Shown here: piece by piece, positions 21,558-35,941 of the stretch
Position numbering within the stretch: the stretch's first letter is position 1
Layout: each line of letters opens with the position of its first letter
Source of the DNA: Colletes latitarsis
Taxonomy: Eukaryota; Arthropoda; Insecta; Hymenoptera; Colletidae
Length of the DNA: 64,000 nt
Reading direction: 5' to 3'
Assembly (NCBI RefSeq): GCF_051014445.1
Contig: NC_135147.1
Location: forward strand, 26,688,479 to 26,752,478
Program-made: the position numbers and the translations under genes
Notes under the pieces: generated by a model
The model's input: only the letters and a program-made list of their open reading frames with translations
Told to the model about the DNA's origin: nothing
The model's database searches: none

Positions 21558-22643
21558 AAATGTCGATAATTTAAAGATTTTTACAAGCATTTTGCTTTTA
21601 TATACTATATACTATATAAGTTTTAATAAAGAGAATTATCAAATAAGAGTTACGAGTATATTATACACAAATGTTTAATAAACGCTTTCCTAATTATGCT
21701 GTTAACTAATTACTCCACTGTAATGCGTTACTCATTTTCATTTTGTGACAAATAAATAATAAATGTACAATCAATACCATATACTTTGGAAGTAGGAAAG
21801 TGTGACAAACCAGGAATCATTTATTACTAAATACTTTTAAAGCGTTGTTTCAATTTTTTCAGATTTTCGGACCACTTCGACAATTTTGATTACAATGTAA
21901 GTCCATAAAAGTTATCGATTCATTTCGTACGTATAAATCGTAATTTTATTCGTACATTTAACTTCGCGAAGTCGATCGAAATATTAGACTGAACGTTCAT
22001 CGTATACCGGAGAATTTTTCTTTTCATTACTATCTACAAGCTGTACTGCTAATTAGTAGGTAGATATTAAGAGAAAGCGATAGTAATCTCACGTGAGATT
22101 GCACGAAGTACCGTTAAATTCGAAAATGTACTCCGTGCGCTGCAAGCAGGGCCCACTGTTCGAAAAGGCTCTCGATCGTTCATATCGTATTTGCACGTTA
22201 CGTACGTTAAAAATGTTACTTCGGTTCCATTTCCATCAACGTCCATTATTCAAAATAATATTTGAAATGCACGCGATTCAAATTTCACTCGGCTACGAAT
22301 ACGAGTTCGAAACAATAAGCCGATCGATGTCTCTGTCGTCGCCGGAAGTGCTCGTCTGCTAAGCTCCGAGAACGTTCAATTGTCTGTCCGTATGGGTTAC
22401 GCGAAAACGATATATCGCCTTAAAACGATGTTAAATGATCACGAAATAGCCTCGAAAGATTAATTACGATTAGAACACCGCGGCTTGACGATAATCCATC
22501 GAGGTATTCGAGTGTCGTTAGCCGGTATTCCAATGCTTTCGTGGCGCGGTAGTGGGGGTAACCGTGGGGAGCTTCCGTTTATCTGCGAGGTCAAAGAAGG
22601 CTGGCCTGGCTGGCTGTGTTCAGTGGTGCTGTTGAAAAACACG
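21558..22643. other. Spacer and transportin-1 5' region
   Basis: The left ~120 nt are the 3'UTR of FBXW9-like copy 2. The remainder shows no supported ORF. The stretch from about 22340 to 22643 becomes GC- and CpG-richer and is the likely transportin promoter and 5'UTR; no TATA box is apparent. Confidence 0.4.
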
Positions 22644-25600
22644 ATGAAAATGGCGTGGCAACCGCAAGAGGAAGGACTTAGGCAAATCATAACGCTCCTG
22701 AAGGAGTCTCAGAGTCCGGATACGGCTACTCAGCGAGCTGTGCAAGAAGTATCCTTTCTGGTTTGGTGTCAAACGGTTTCGTGGTGCGAGAAATACGGTT
22801 GAAAGATTCGTTCCCGGTGAGTACACTCGCGACGCGGTAATGCAAGTGAAGCGGGTAGGATAGGTCGATCAGAGGGGCGTGCTTTTCCCCGTGGAAATGC
22901 CCCGTTTCGGGAACCATGGTCAGATTCCACGGGAAATTCTAACGATTAACGTCGACGGATATTCCAAGGCTACCGGGCCGTTCGGTCGGGCACGGGACGT
23001 GAAAATGTTCGGCGCGCTTTTGCGCAGCCTGTCACGGGCCCCCTTTTTTGTCGTCTACGGTTCGATTGAAAAGCTGTTAATAATCCGTATTACAACGAGT
23101 ATCAGTTTTTCGACAAACCAGCCGCGTGTTGTCGCCTAACGACGTTTCTAGATGTTTCGCGAGGCTGTCCCACGGGCAAATATTAGAATTCGTTCGACTA
23201 AATCGACAGAAGTTCGTAACTTTTTCTAGAATAACACGTGAGCTATGTCCAAGCTTCGATAAATATGTTAACGATGTACCTACGGCTTCGCTGGCCGCGG
23301 TTCGCACGCTGAAATTCTGATAACGTCGCCGACAAGTTTGTTTTTCTCGATGTTATGATCGATAAATTTCGCGTATAGTCGCGCCCGTAATGTTAATTAA
23401 ACAGGCTCCGCGAAATGATACAGCGAACGAATGTTGGTAGTAGTGTGTTTGCCGCGGATTACAGCTGGCACGGCACAATACAGTTACGGGAATTTAAATT
23501 TTTTCTTTACGCAGAGTTTTTTCTCGCATTACGATCGTATCGTGTGCGTACGCGTGTCTGCACAGCCATTTGAACAGGATTTTCATTGGTCCGACGAAAT
23601 TTTTACTTCTGTACTCTGTATTATTAGTCATTGTGTTCTGTATTATTAATCACTGTGAACATAATTGTACAATAATATCTTATTATCTTTTTCTATATTT
23701 GTTACATAATAGCAACAGTTACAACGCGTAATTATAGCGATTATATGCCTTCTTTTATTTTTGTAGTATTTACAAACAATTGTTGCATTTAATGTTTGTC
23801 TCTTTATTTGCCACTTTTCCTTAACAACATTCCCACAGAAATTGGAAGAATTAAACAAGTTTCCAGACTTCAACAATTATCTTATTTTTATTTTAGCAAA
23901 ACTCACATCAGAGGGTATGTATTTCGAATAATTAATTTAACATTCTGGAATTTATTGTCGTTCCGCTATAGTAAATTTTATTTCAAGACGAACCCACGAG
24001 GTCTCTCAGTGGATTGATATTGAAGAACAATGTTAAGGCCCATTTCCATAAGTTTTTACCAGAAGTTACAAATTTTATCAAACAAGAATGTTTATCAGCC
24101 GTTGGGGATCCATCTCCTCTCATTCGTGCAACCGTTGGTATTTTAATAACTACCATTGCATCTAAAGGTAAATTTTTCATCTCAGAAAGAAACTAATCGT
24201 CGGAAAATATGCGCTCGCATTAAATATACGCAACATTATGGTAAATTTAATAGGTGAATTGACCACATGGCCGGAGTTGCTACCAGCGCTTTGCCAGATG
24301 CTGGACGCGCAAGATTTCAATGTCTGCGAAGGCGCATTTGGCGCTTTTCACAAAATATGCGAGGACTCTGCGGAAGTATTAGATTCGGATGCGCTTAATC
24401 GACCATTGAATGTTTTAATCCCGAAGTTCCTGCAATTCTTCAGACATTCGAGCGCTAAAATTAGGGCGCATGCTACCGGCTGTGTTAATCAATTTATTAT
24501 TAGTCGTACGCAGGCCCTTATGATTCACATGGACAGCTTCCTGGAGAATCTCTTCCAGTTGGCTGACGATGAAGATGCTGAAGTTAGAAAAAATGTTTGC
24601 AGGTACAGTCGTATATACAGTTATAGTTTTTCAGTGAAAATTTTACGAAGAAATTTGCATAATACATTGTCCATTGCATTGTTTGTTACAGAGCTTTGGT
24701 TATGTTGCTGGACGTTCGAATGGATAAATTAATACCACATATGCACCATATAGTAGAGTACATGTTATTGAGAACTCAGGATACCGACGAGGGTGTTGCT
24801 TTGGACGCTTGTGAATTCTGGCTTTCATTTGCAGAGCAACAAATCTGTAAAGAAGTACTTACGCTACATTTAATTCGTTTAGTACCTATATTGGTAAGTA
24901 GCGTGAAACTATACAATTTTCGGACTTGTGTATTGCCGAACTTATCGGTCGGTCTGATAAAAGAGAAATACTTTTCTAGGTACGAGGTATGAAATACTCC
25001 GAAATTGATATAATACTTCTGAGAGGGGACGTGGAAGAAGACGAAATGATTCCGGACAGGGAGGAAGATATTCGGCCAAGATTTCATAAATCAAAAACGC
25101 ATCACATGCATTCTACTATGAATAAACATACAGACGAGAATGGCGATTGCGATGACGACGACTTGGATGTCAAAGATGGATGTAACGATGATTCGGCGCT
25201 TAACGAGTGGAACTTGAGAAAGTGCTCAGCCGCCGCGTTGGATATGTTGGCAAACGTATTCAGAGAAGATCTGTTACCAGTTTTAGTACCAATTTTAAAA
25301 GAGACTCTCTTCCATCAAGAATGGGAAATCAAAGAGTCTGGAATATTAGCATTAGGAGCTATAGCAGAAGGTTCGTTCAATAGTTTTTAAAGATAGGTTT
25401 TAAAACCCACAGTTTTATGCGCTTTCGGATCATAATGCGGAGTATCATTTTTCGTAGGTTGTATGTGTGGTATGATTCCGCATTTACCCGAGTTAATTCC
25501 ATATTTAATTAATTGTTTGAGTGACAAAAAGGCGCTGGTACGCGCTATTACATGCTGGACGTTAAGTCGTTACGCACATTGGGTTTGTGCACAGCCACAC

Positions 25601-28600
25601 GACACACATTTGAAGCCTTTAATGACTGCGTTACTCAAAAGAGTACTTGACGGCAATAAACGCGTTCAAGAAGCCGCGTGTTCTGCTTTCGCAACGTTAG
25701 AAGAGGAAGCGTGCACAGAATTGGTCCCTTATCTTGGTTATATTCTCGAAACACTTGTTTTCGCCTTTGGTAAGTATACTGACATGTCAAAAATTACTAA
25801 AGAATTTTTATTTTTTTTTTAACACTTTCTACCGCGGTTTTGTGTATACTTATTTAGATCAAAATATGTCTTCTGACCTGTTACTAATTGTTGTGTGTTC
25901 ATAGGTAAATACCAACACAAAAATCTTTTAATATTGTACGACGCAATTGGTACGCTTGCTGATTCAGTGGGACATCACCTTAATAAACCGGATTATATTA
26001 ACCTTCTTATGCCACCGTTAATAAATAAATGGAACGTATTGAAGGACGAAGACAAAGACCTTTTCCCATTGCTAGAATGTCTTTCCTCCGTCGCAACCGC
26101 GTTGCGATCAGGTTTTCTTCCTTACTGCGAACCCGTCTATAGGTAAGTTCTTCGTCGGAAGCACCAGAGTTTGTAAATTTGATTGTATTTGAACGCTTAT
26201 GTGTAATTTTTTTTCGATAGGCGGTGTGTATCCCTTGTAGAGCAGACGCTAAATCAACATATAGCAAATACCCAGAGCCCAGAACAATTCGAGGCGCCTG
26301 ATAAAGATTTTATGATTGTTGCGTTAGACCTTCTTAGTGGCTTAGCAGAAGGATTGGATGGTCACATGGAACGCTTAGTAATGAATAGCAATGTAATGCA
26401 ACTGTTGTATCAGTGTATGCAAGATGGTATGCCTGAAGTTAGACAGAGCAGCTTCGCCTTGTTAGGAGATCTTACAAAGGCCTGCTTCCAACATGTTCTC
26501 CCATGCATACGTGAGTGTTACACGCTCGTTTACGCAATCGATTTGTACATTATAAAATCGCAATACCTTTTATACGAATTTTACTAACCTTAAAATCGTT
26601 TTCACTACTGTAGCGGAATTTATGCCTATACTTGGGCAAAATTTATGTCCCCAGTTCATATCGGTGTGTAATAATGCAACATGGGCGATTGGTGAAATAG
26701 CTATTAAACTTGGTAAATCTTTTTTAAAAGACATTAGTGCGTCGAAGCATTTTTAAACCGGCCGTCTTTACAACGTGTTTCTTTTCTATTTTGTAGGATC
26801 CGATACGAGCGCCTATATTCCACTAATTTTGAATCAGCTTATCGACATAATCAATAAACCAGATACGCCAAAAACACTGTTAGAAAACACGGGTGAGTAG
26901 CTGTACAGTATTGACCAAACGTATAGTTTCTTTTATACAGCATATAGTATATGGAGCATACTTTTAAATGGTAGGGGGTAATGTGTAGGAAAGTTTCATT
27001 TTTTTTAAGTAATTAATAATACCGAATACGTTTCTATTGTTCACCCATATCGTAGAAGTAATGTATCTTTTCTCACAAAGAAAGGTCCTTTGGCGCAAGT
27101 CTGATCGATCGATAAGGTTTTGTATAGTTGTGCAAAAGCTCATAGGCGAGTGAGACTTGCGTCAAGAGACGTTTCCTTGTTAGAAGTATGCTCTGCACAC
27201 GACGGGAAACTTTTCATTTGAGGCATCGTGTTTCATCTGTTTTAAATAGATTACGGAACCATGTATAGACCTCGTCGTGTACCTTAGGTAACGATAATCA
27301 TTTAATGAGAAGTCTCCCAAGTATATAAAAACAAAGAAAAGCCCTCGTGTTTAAATACACAGCATTCGGTGGCATTTATAAGTTTAGGTGTATTCTCTGT
27401 AAATGATTTTATCAAAGGTAATAACCACACAGATTTACGATTACGGGTGGTTCCACATGGCCACGCTTGCACGTTTATCAGCGGGTTAAAACTATTAGTA
27501 TTTGTACATTGGACTTAATTTAGTGGTGTGCGATTGCCTGCAGGCTTTATATGGCTGGTATTGCCATGGAAACGTACTGCGATTCAGTATTATACTATGC
27601 TTGCATCTAAGCTCCAGATATTGTTTCAACCAGTGTTATATTAAATTGGCCTTAAAGTTCACAACAAAATCTTTTAGTTTCTGTGTTTCTTGGTTGTTCT
27701 TGTTTGTATTAACATTTATTGGTAGAGATCATACTCATGTCGGTTTTTACAAATCATGGGCTCGCACGCTGCTATCTAATTTTTATTATTGTTTCAGCAG
27801 CTACAATAGCACGGTATTGCCTATGTTCATTGTCGGTATTTCATATGTTCATCTCTGTTCCCACTGTCTCTATTAATTGTTAATATTGAATTGATTATTA
27901 TTGATTAAATGATTAATTACAAATTAATTGAAGTTTATAAACGACAACATGTTCGCCTGAGTTGATCGTTGGTTCGCTATCAGTTTGTCTTATTGTTTGT
28001 GTTTCCGGTCACTTCACTACACTTCACTTGTCTACTTACCGAAATGAAATGAAAACCGTAGCCATAACGATCGGTCGCCTAGGTTATGTGTGTCCCCACG
28101 ACGTCGCCCCCATGTTACAGCAGTTTGTCCGACAGTGGTGTGTAAATTTCTTTATTATTATATTCTATTAATTATTATATTACCTTCTATTTTTATTAGC
28201 ACTTTATTATTATATATTATTCCCGATTATTCAGTACATTGCATCAGGGGCTGCTAAGAAACTTTGCGCAGAAATACTTGTAGCATTTATACTACAAATA
28301 TCGAGTCCATAATGATTTTGTTTTTTTTTTTTTTTTTTTTTTTTACAAAAGAGAGGTAAAACCTTTTAACGATAAACTTGGGTCTGGTTTATCCTAAACA
28401 TAGCGTTTAAACTTGCCCAACGTTTTTCGGAGCATCGAAGGCTTTACGTCCGACTGTTCGTACAGTTACAGTTATACTGATTTGCCATCGTGCAAGTATG
28501 TTATGGGCTCTTTAATTATGCAGTTCAAGAGACTAGGGTAGGTTTACATTTGTCACTTTTAGGTCTGTGTACTATTTTGGCCTATGTATTATTGCCTTGC

Positions 28601-29861
28601 ATTGAAAACTAGAAATGTACCTTTTTTTTCTTGTTCTTTTTTTTTTTGTTTTTTTTTTACATACTTTCACTGTGTATAGGTAGTTTCAGTCAGAAGTGTC
28701 CTTTGCATGTTAATGATAACACAGTATTAATATTCGTCAGGTATATCTTCTTGGTTACATTCTTATTCTAATTGTAATTATCGTTAATGTCTCTTTACAT
28801 TGCAATAACGGAGAGTTTAAAGTATAAAGAGATGTCAAATGTAAACCAAGCCTTAACGAAGTTGTATTATCCGTATATCCGGAAAACTTTTTGAACGAGG
28901 CTTTTTTTTTTAAAATAATATATCCGACGGAAGTTGCAAAGTAGTCGATAATCGATCTGTCCTATTATATTTTAGATTTACATTGAATTTATTTTATTTT
29001 CTTGGATCGATGGTTTCAATTTTTAATTCTCAGTTAAGTTTTAGACTTCTCACGATACAGCAGAGATAAAGAAATGTAAGGAATATTGTGACAACATTCG
29101 CTAACAGTGTAAAAAATACATTTATAGGAAACTCCAACATAGGACTGGTTTTGATAAAAACCCAACAAAGTTGCCTCGCTAAATGTTATAGTTATAAGAA
29201 TCTATTTATATATAACTCGTGGGAATGAATATTATTATCGAGAGACTAGCTGTAAATTTTTAATTAAAGAGAAGGTACATTTATCGTTGCGGCGTGTCTA
29301 ATAATTTCAACTCTTAAAGAGAAACGTATTTTTCAGAACTGTTGTACAGCTATAAGGAAGGTACAGACATTACGCTCAACGTATATTCCTTAATTAAATT
29401 GCGACAAATATACCTTCTCCAATCTGTATGAATGTCGGTCACTTGGTAATGCGTGTATTCACTTCATTAGGTGTACTTCATTGCGGAGCATCAGAGACAA
29501 CGAAGAAAAGGACTCAGCATTCAGAGGTATGTGTCAAATGATTACGGTAAACCCAGCAGGAGTCGTGGATGAATTCATCTTCTTCTGCGATGCTGTTGCA
29601 TCGTGGGTCTCGCCGAGAGAAGATCTTAAAGACATGATCCAGAAGGTAAAAGAATTGATCTCGCATCGATATATCACTCACGTAAACACAACGGTGTCGA
29701 TTACTGTATTTCACATAATATTTATATAATATCCGTGCGTCGTTTCGTTGCAGATACTACATGGTTTCAAAGCTCAAGTTGGTGCGGAGAATTGGAAACG
29801 ATTTTCAAATCAGTTCCCACCACAGCTCTATGAACGACTCCATAATATGTATGGCGTCTGA
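22644..29861 (+). CDS. Tnpo1: Transportin-1 (karyopherin beta-2), nuclear import receptor
   Basis: Fourteen exons: 22644-22748, 23839-23914, 23988-24167, 24254-24602, 24692-24893, 24980-25370, 25458-25769, 25905-26142, 26221-26510, 26614-26712, 26797-26892, 28062-28137, 29471-29645, 29754-29861. All junctions keep phase and the total is 2697 nt, 898 residues, the usual family length. Near-diagnostic runs include LLKESQSPDTATQRAVQE, RSLSGLILKNNVKAHF, ATVGILITTIASKG, WNLRKCSAAALD, LSDKKALVRAITCWTLSRYA, LLILYDAIGTLADSVGHHL, DEDKDLFPLLECLSSVATAL and FIFFCDAVASW. The protein is an array of HEAT repeats with an acidic loop between GDVEEDE and NEWNLRKC, which in the family couples RanGTP binding to cargo release. 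It imports PY-NLS cargoes such as hnRNPs. An in-frame ATG at 22650 has the better context and may be the true start. The introns at 26893-28061 and 28138-29470 are the largest apart from intron 1. Confidence 0.97.
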
Positions 29862-30233
29862 GCAGCCCTCCCTAAATGCGGTAAGTTGATTCTATTCTTT
29901 GTTAAATGATACTTGCGGAACTACTAACGCATCGTCCTTCCTGGAGAAGGAGACACAGCTTGTTTACATCCCCACTCTTGCTGCAGTCCGCTGATTGGCT
30001 GTCACCGATCTTCGTCAGCGGACTGCAACAGGAGTGGGGATGTAAACACGCTGTGCCTTCTTCTCGTGGAAGAATGGCAGATTGAAAGCATCAGCTGACA
30101 GCAATTTTTGTGTAGTATTCGTACAAAGAAACGGAATACGATCTATAGACCTATTACATCACGCGGAGCACGTTATTTAGAATATTCAGGTTTGTCTCTA
30201 TTAAGTTAATGTGATGTAATGTGTCTCTTTCAG
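29862..30233 (+). other. Transportin-1 3'UTR start and 3'UTR intron (29881-30233)
   Basis: A consensus donor GCG|GTAAGT lies at 29881, 19 nt after the stop codon. A pyrimidine-rich acceptor TCTCTTTCAG ends at 30233. Together they predict a 353-nt intron in the 3'UTR. The junction is too close to the stop (under 50 nt) to trigger nonsense-mediated decay. The intron contains the inverted repeat described next. Confidence 0.6.
29936..30073. repeat. Long inverted repeat in transportin-1 3'UTR intron
   Basis: The arms 29944-29993 and 30016-30065 are complementary at about 43-45 of 50 positions, including TGTTTACATCCCCACTC and GCAGTCCGCTGA-type blocks. The loop is 22 nt, and weaker pairing extends outward to about 29936 and 30073. 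It may be a small foldback element or a hairpin RNA; no protein content. Confidence 0.85.
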
Positions 30234-30518
30234 AAGGCCGCTTAATGGGGCAGGCCGAACGGGGTTGGGCGGGAAACAGAACTATGGGTGGACAGGGTGG
30301 GTGGGTGAAACCACGGCCTCTTCTCATCAACATCGTTGTCGTTACCGTGTTATGGTCATCGTCAGGCTCTCGGGGGAATTAATACGCGTCATTAGCTCTG
30401 CGGTCGGCGAGCTTTAAAGCGAAAAAAAAATAAATAAATAAATAAAATCGAAGTGAGAATGGAACGAAGAAAAAAATGAGAACGACTAAACAACGTGTTG
30501 GGCCGAAACGTAACGCGT

Positions 30519-30556
30519 GGGTGGGCGGGTAGGGGGGCGGGAGGGAGGGAGGGAGG
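30519..30556 (+). other. G-quadruplex-forming tract, GGGAGGGAGGGAGG type
   Basis: At least seven runs of three or more G separated by one to three bases on the plus strand, that is on the transportin-1 transcript strand if its 3'UTR extends this far. This fits the standard G4 pattern. Confidence 0.75.
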
Positions 30557-31783
30557 AACTGTGTTGGGGTCACCGACCACTTTAAAATGAAGGTATCGTA
30601 CTACAACGCTGAACCGCATTAAAAATGAAAATGATACCGTAACGTAGTAAAACCTACACGCTGTACACTCCGTTTCCATTAGCGCTGTGTAACACTGTTA
30701 AGTGTTTTTATTCTCGCGTATCGAAACGAGACAAGAATAGTGCTGCCGGCGACTAACAACTTAGCCCGGCCGTAAATCGAAACCGATTCTTCTTGATTAG
30801 TTGGAAGGGGAGAACGTATGCGAAGGAGAAAAAGGGAAAAAACAAGAAACGAACGAGGAAACAATAAAACAATAAAATGAAAAAAAAAAAATAAAAGAAA
30901 AATGAAAAAAAAAAGTAAACCCCGAACGAATGAAATAAAAGAGAGGGAAATATAAACGAGCATAGATCTCACGTTATAGAGCTTGCTAAACTACTGTGAT
31001 CGAAGATTTGTATTGATATAGAAGATTGATTTTTCGAGAGAGGTGTACACACAACATACACACACACACACACACTTACACGAACACATTACCATTCAAT
31101 GAGTTGCGTAGAGCTTTAGAGGACAAAGAATATAGAATATTTATTTGATAAAGGTACAGGTAGAGAGTATGTTATTAGAAATTTCATAGTGTACAGAAAG
31201 TTTTTGAGAATATGTATTTTTATACGTTGAAACTCAATGATATAAACACAGAAAGTGCCATTCCGTTCGTTTTGAACCAAAATTTTTCTGCTTACTTTAA
31301 TTCTTCTCCTTGCGCTGATTGTGATATTAGGTTATGCGGCAACTTTGTCGTCGTATATGAGAAACATATTTCAAATACGATTAATATATACATACATATA
31401 GGGCGTATATGTATATATATATTACTGTTATTATTATTATATATCGAACATACGATGTTTTAATCTGCAGACCATTTTATGATTTTTTTTTTTTTCTTTT
31501 TTTTTCGTTAAAGATATTAAATTAGGATCATATTAACGTTAGTGTAAATAGATAATACAATTTTAGAGTGGACGTTTTTGTTATCACATGATAGAGTGTA
31601 ATTCAAATTCGCTTGTAATCACCTCTTCGGGTTAATTGTTGTTTAATGACCAAGGGATACGTAAGAAGATTTATGATTTGCAGGTACGATTCACAGAGTT
31701 TTTGAATCTATGACGTGAAATCTATTGCGATAGGAAAATTTTACGCGCACCGTACCAATGCTGATCTCCTATTTCGTTTCGAA

Positions 31784-31817
<34 letters not shown>

Positions 31818-34800
31818 TGTTTAGAATTGTGTTTGAAATTCAAGCGCAGACTGTGTCATTCCAGTCCATTTTGGGCCAGTTCGAAAAAGGCGAGCACTTT
31901 TACCGTACCAAGATGCGCCGTATACCATGTTTTTCGAAGACAAAGTAAGGAAACAAGAATGAAAAAAAGATAAAAAGCAACAACGTAAATTTTGAAATTG
32001 TAAAAAAATGTATTGTGTATCAAGATCGTAAAAGTTGTAAAAGCCTGTGAAAGCGATTTCTAGTATTTTAATGACGTATCAAAGCTGTATTTTTATTTTC
32101 GTTCTTCTCATTTGTCAATGCGTTAATATAGAAACGGAAATGAATAAGTGTAAAAGCAAAAAAGCTCAACGCATGGAAATCGTCGAAATAAGCTGACCAT
32201 CGTTAAGTCACTGTTGTCAATCAAACTTTGAAGTTTATTAATAAACGAAAGAACTGGCAGGATGAACTAGCGCAGGCGAGAGATAGACGCTGAAAGAAAA
32301 GAAAGAAAGAAAGAAAAGAAAAAAAACGCGTTGATTCCGTTGCAATCGTACCGTAACGTGCAAGACAATTTTTTCGATCCAACACGATCGAGCATATTCG
32401 CACACTCTCTAACCAAGTGTGACTAGTACAATCCGACGATGAGAATATTTTTTTATCATTACCGTAGACTAAACGAAAAAAAAAAAAGATCATTATTTTG
32501 CTGTTCTTCTATTTTGAGCGAAAGAAACACCAACACACCACACACACTCGTTAAGAGAAAATGAAACTTAATGATAGTCTCTTTTCGTGTTTGAAAAGAT
32601 TAAGAACTGCGCAGAGAACAGAACAGTACGATTCGTGACCGCTCCTTGATTCGATCCAATGCTCGTCGATTGGCAACGATCCATTGCCATACACACTCGT
32701 CCCGACATTTTGGTCCTTTCCTTGCTCTGCCTGCGCCATTTTTGTGATATTACTATTTTTTATAATTACTTAAGGGCTTGGATGAAAATAGAAGAACCGA
32801 GCCACGCGTAAGGTCTCGACGGTAGTCGCTTCAAAAATTCGCGTTTAATGTTCGACGACGTTTTCCTTTATCTCACCCACTTTGTTATGTGTTTCACGTA
32901 TGTAAATAATGCGACGTAAGATCATTTTCACACTTTTCGCAGAATTAACTAGAATTAATTAGCGCTTAATGGCATTCGATTAACGCAAGATATACACAAG
33001 ATGTTCTGCAATTCGTGGTCGGAGCGGAGGGATGATTGCTCGTCCAAAATTGAGTTGAAAATTTAAAATAACATTTTTTCTCGCGAAAAATCGCGCACGA
33101 AATTTCGCGCAAAAAAAGGAACAAACTTTATCGTACGTTTTGGACTTTCTTTTTTTTTTTCGATCGACGATTTGTATTTATTACCGAACAGTCTGCGTGT
33201 ATATATTTTTTAAATAGTTCCTCAGCTAAAGCAAGAATGTTTTCAGTGGTACACACGTGTTTTATAGATCTCTGGTTTTTCATATTGAATTTTATACCGT
33301 CATTGTTGGCTAAAAGAACGTTTCATACTTGTCCTCCGCGTTATCATTGTAAATATAATTTCAATTAAACGGCATAGATAAGACCCGCAGGCACGCATGT
33401 TTTAAAACTAGGCTTTCGTCGAGACTTCGCGTGGCTCATGATTATTTATTATGCTCGGAGCTCTCAGTCAAGATAAGGACGAAAATAAATTTATAAATGG
33501 AACATAAAGTAAACTTAAAGAATCATCTATTTATACATATATATAATATTATATAACGATGGTGAAACGAAGTTGATTGATATTTGACAAATTTCCAAGT
33601 TTTTTCTATTGCAAAAGAGAGTGAGAGAGACTAAAAGTGTGTGCGGAGAACGAGAGAGTGGGAGAGAAAGAGAGAGAGAGAGTGCAAAGGTAATATGCAT
33701 GTGGGAGAATACACGGGATGATTGCAAACAAACAAACACGGGAGAAAGGAGAATAATATGAAGATAAATGACGAGTAAAATAATTAAATGACAAACACAA
33801 GTAAATAATATTGTTGTATCTTTATTGTTGTTGTTGCATGAGCATAGCGTAATAGACTGAGCCATACACGTGGTTAAATAATAACTATTAACGTAATATT
33901 TCTTAATTAATACTATATTATTATAATTATTGTACGGTGTGTATTATATTTAATCGTAATGCTTCGTGCGGGCAGTGTTCGGAGGGGGTTCCTATCCTTT
34001 GGGATTCAAAATGCGTCTGAAAATTAAACATGCAGCCAGGTCGTCCCCTCGTCTGATCTCGAACGCTTGTATATCTTTTGGATAGTATTTTCTCTATGCG
34101 TAAAACCCGTAGATACTTTCCAAAACCATTTCTGAGAAGAAAATTCATGGACGATCATATTTCTAATGAGAATTGTACGCAGCCTTTTATTCACAAGTGT
34201 AATTTACACTGCCTTTATAAATTGTACTTTGTATTTGTGTATATGCGTGTGCATGTCCTGTACATATAACAGTATACATTGTTTATTCCGATCGAAAAGC
34301 CACGATGTTTTACGCAAATCAGAAAAAATATGGCTTCCAGGCTAATTTTCGCTTGCTTAAATTGCTGCAGATAATATAGGTCTTAAGAATAGACAGAAAA
34401 AATGTTGTCCATAGTCGATGGAACAAATACGATCAAAGCTGTAAACAGTCACGTTCATTTACCATTTTTATTATATTATATTGTACGTGTTCTCTTTTTC
34501 GATGGCATATGCAATCCGTAAGAAATTGTAGGTTTTCGAACTTATTAGACAAGGTGTAAATAAACTCTAGGCACGGTCCTCGGGATTGCTGTTAAAAGTA
34601 ATTTACAAAAGTAAGCTTAAAGAGCTCATCCTCCGATTGACTTTATCGCTGTTTAATTTACCGTATCTGTTCCAACGAATATTATATTTTAAGTAATTTC
34701 GAACGAAACGTATGCGTGACAAAAATTTTCTTCTTTCACTCAAAGGATCGGAACTTCATGGGGCTGTTCCTAGTACCTGATTATCCTATCCTTGCGGCAC

Positions 34801-35659
34801 GAACGAAGGCTCTTCTCTTCTTTCGAATCGAACCATCGTCATCCGTCTGTGTAAGAATTCTCTGTTCTCTCGCATCTCGCAAGCGCCAGCGAATTCCTCT
34901 GTCCAGTGTTTCACACTCGGTATAGAGAAAACGTAAAAAAAAAAACAAACAAATGGTGTTTTTATTGTTGCATACCTTGACTGCTTAGTACTTAAGTATA
35001 TATGTACATATACATCTAGACGAAAACTCGAGACTAGAAATTGCAAGTAAGTTTTTTGCATGATAAGTAAAAACAAAATGAAAAAAAAAAAATGGAAAAT
35101 AGAGACTGTTCCATACACGTACACATACACACACACGTACACACCCTTATTCCTTTTTTCTTACACGATAAACACTTAAACCAAGGTGCAACGAAAGGTG
35201 CTGACGATCTCGACGTTTACAATTAAGAATAAAAACTGCGATTTCTGCACGCTGAAGGAAACGCGGAAAGGACCATCACGCTAGGGGAAGACAGAAGCAA
35301 AGTAACAGAGATGAAGAGGGTATTCAGTATTGTATATCGATAATAAGCTTCTGGCAATCGTCTCATTGTGATCACTGAATTTATTTTATGCTGTCGGTTG
35401 ACAATTTATTATTATTATTATTACTGTTGTTGTAATCGATAAACGAAAAGAGCCGCGACTGCGTCGATCTTTTTGATCATTATCGCGGGTAGGAATTGCG
35501 ATCCTCGGGACCCACGAACGACCGTCGGCTTTTTATTGTAAAGGAAACAAAAATACATTACGAAAGAGAAGAAAATTAGCGAGGAAGAAGACGTTACGTA
35601 AGCACGCAAAGACCGATTGCAAAAAGTACTTTGATGACTGAGCGTTCTGTCCTCTGGAG

Positions 35660-35877
35660 CAGTGGTTTTTAATCTGAAATCTGCGGACCTCGAGGGAGCC
35701 TGGAAATTTATGTAGAGAACTATTAAATATTTATTTCTATTTCATGCATTGTATTTAATATTAATTTTATTCTTTCTATTAATGTTTTAGAACGTCATTT
35801 TGAGAAAAAGGGTTCATAAGCTACGCCCGCGCGTGGCAAGAGGAGTCTGCAGAGAAAAAAAAGTTTAAGAACCACTG
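35660..35877. mobile_element. hAT-like non-autonomous element (MITE), 218 bp
   Basis: The left end CAGTGGTTTTTAATCT at 35660 pairs with the right end AGTTTAAGAACCACTG ending at 35877. These match the CAGNGGTTCTTAA-type terminal repeats of many hAT MITEs. The interior is AT-rich with no ORF. The flanks (CTCTGGAG and TTGAAGAG) are only loosely alike, so an 8-bp target duplication, if present, has decayed. Confidence 0.7.
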
Positions 35878-35941
35878 TTGAAGAGCTGTTCGAGTAACTC
35901 GATAGCTCCTAGAATTCTATTCCATTTCTTTTTATTCACAC

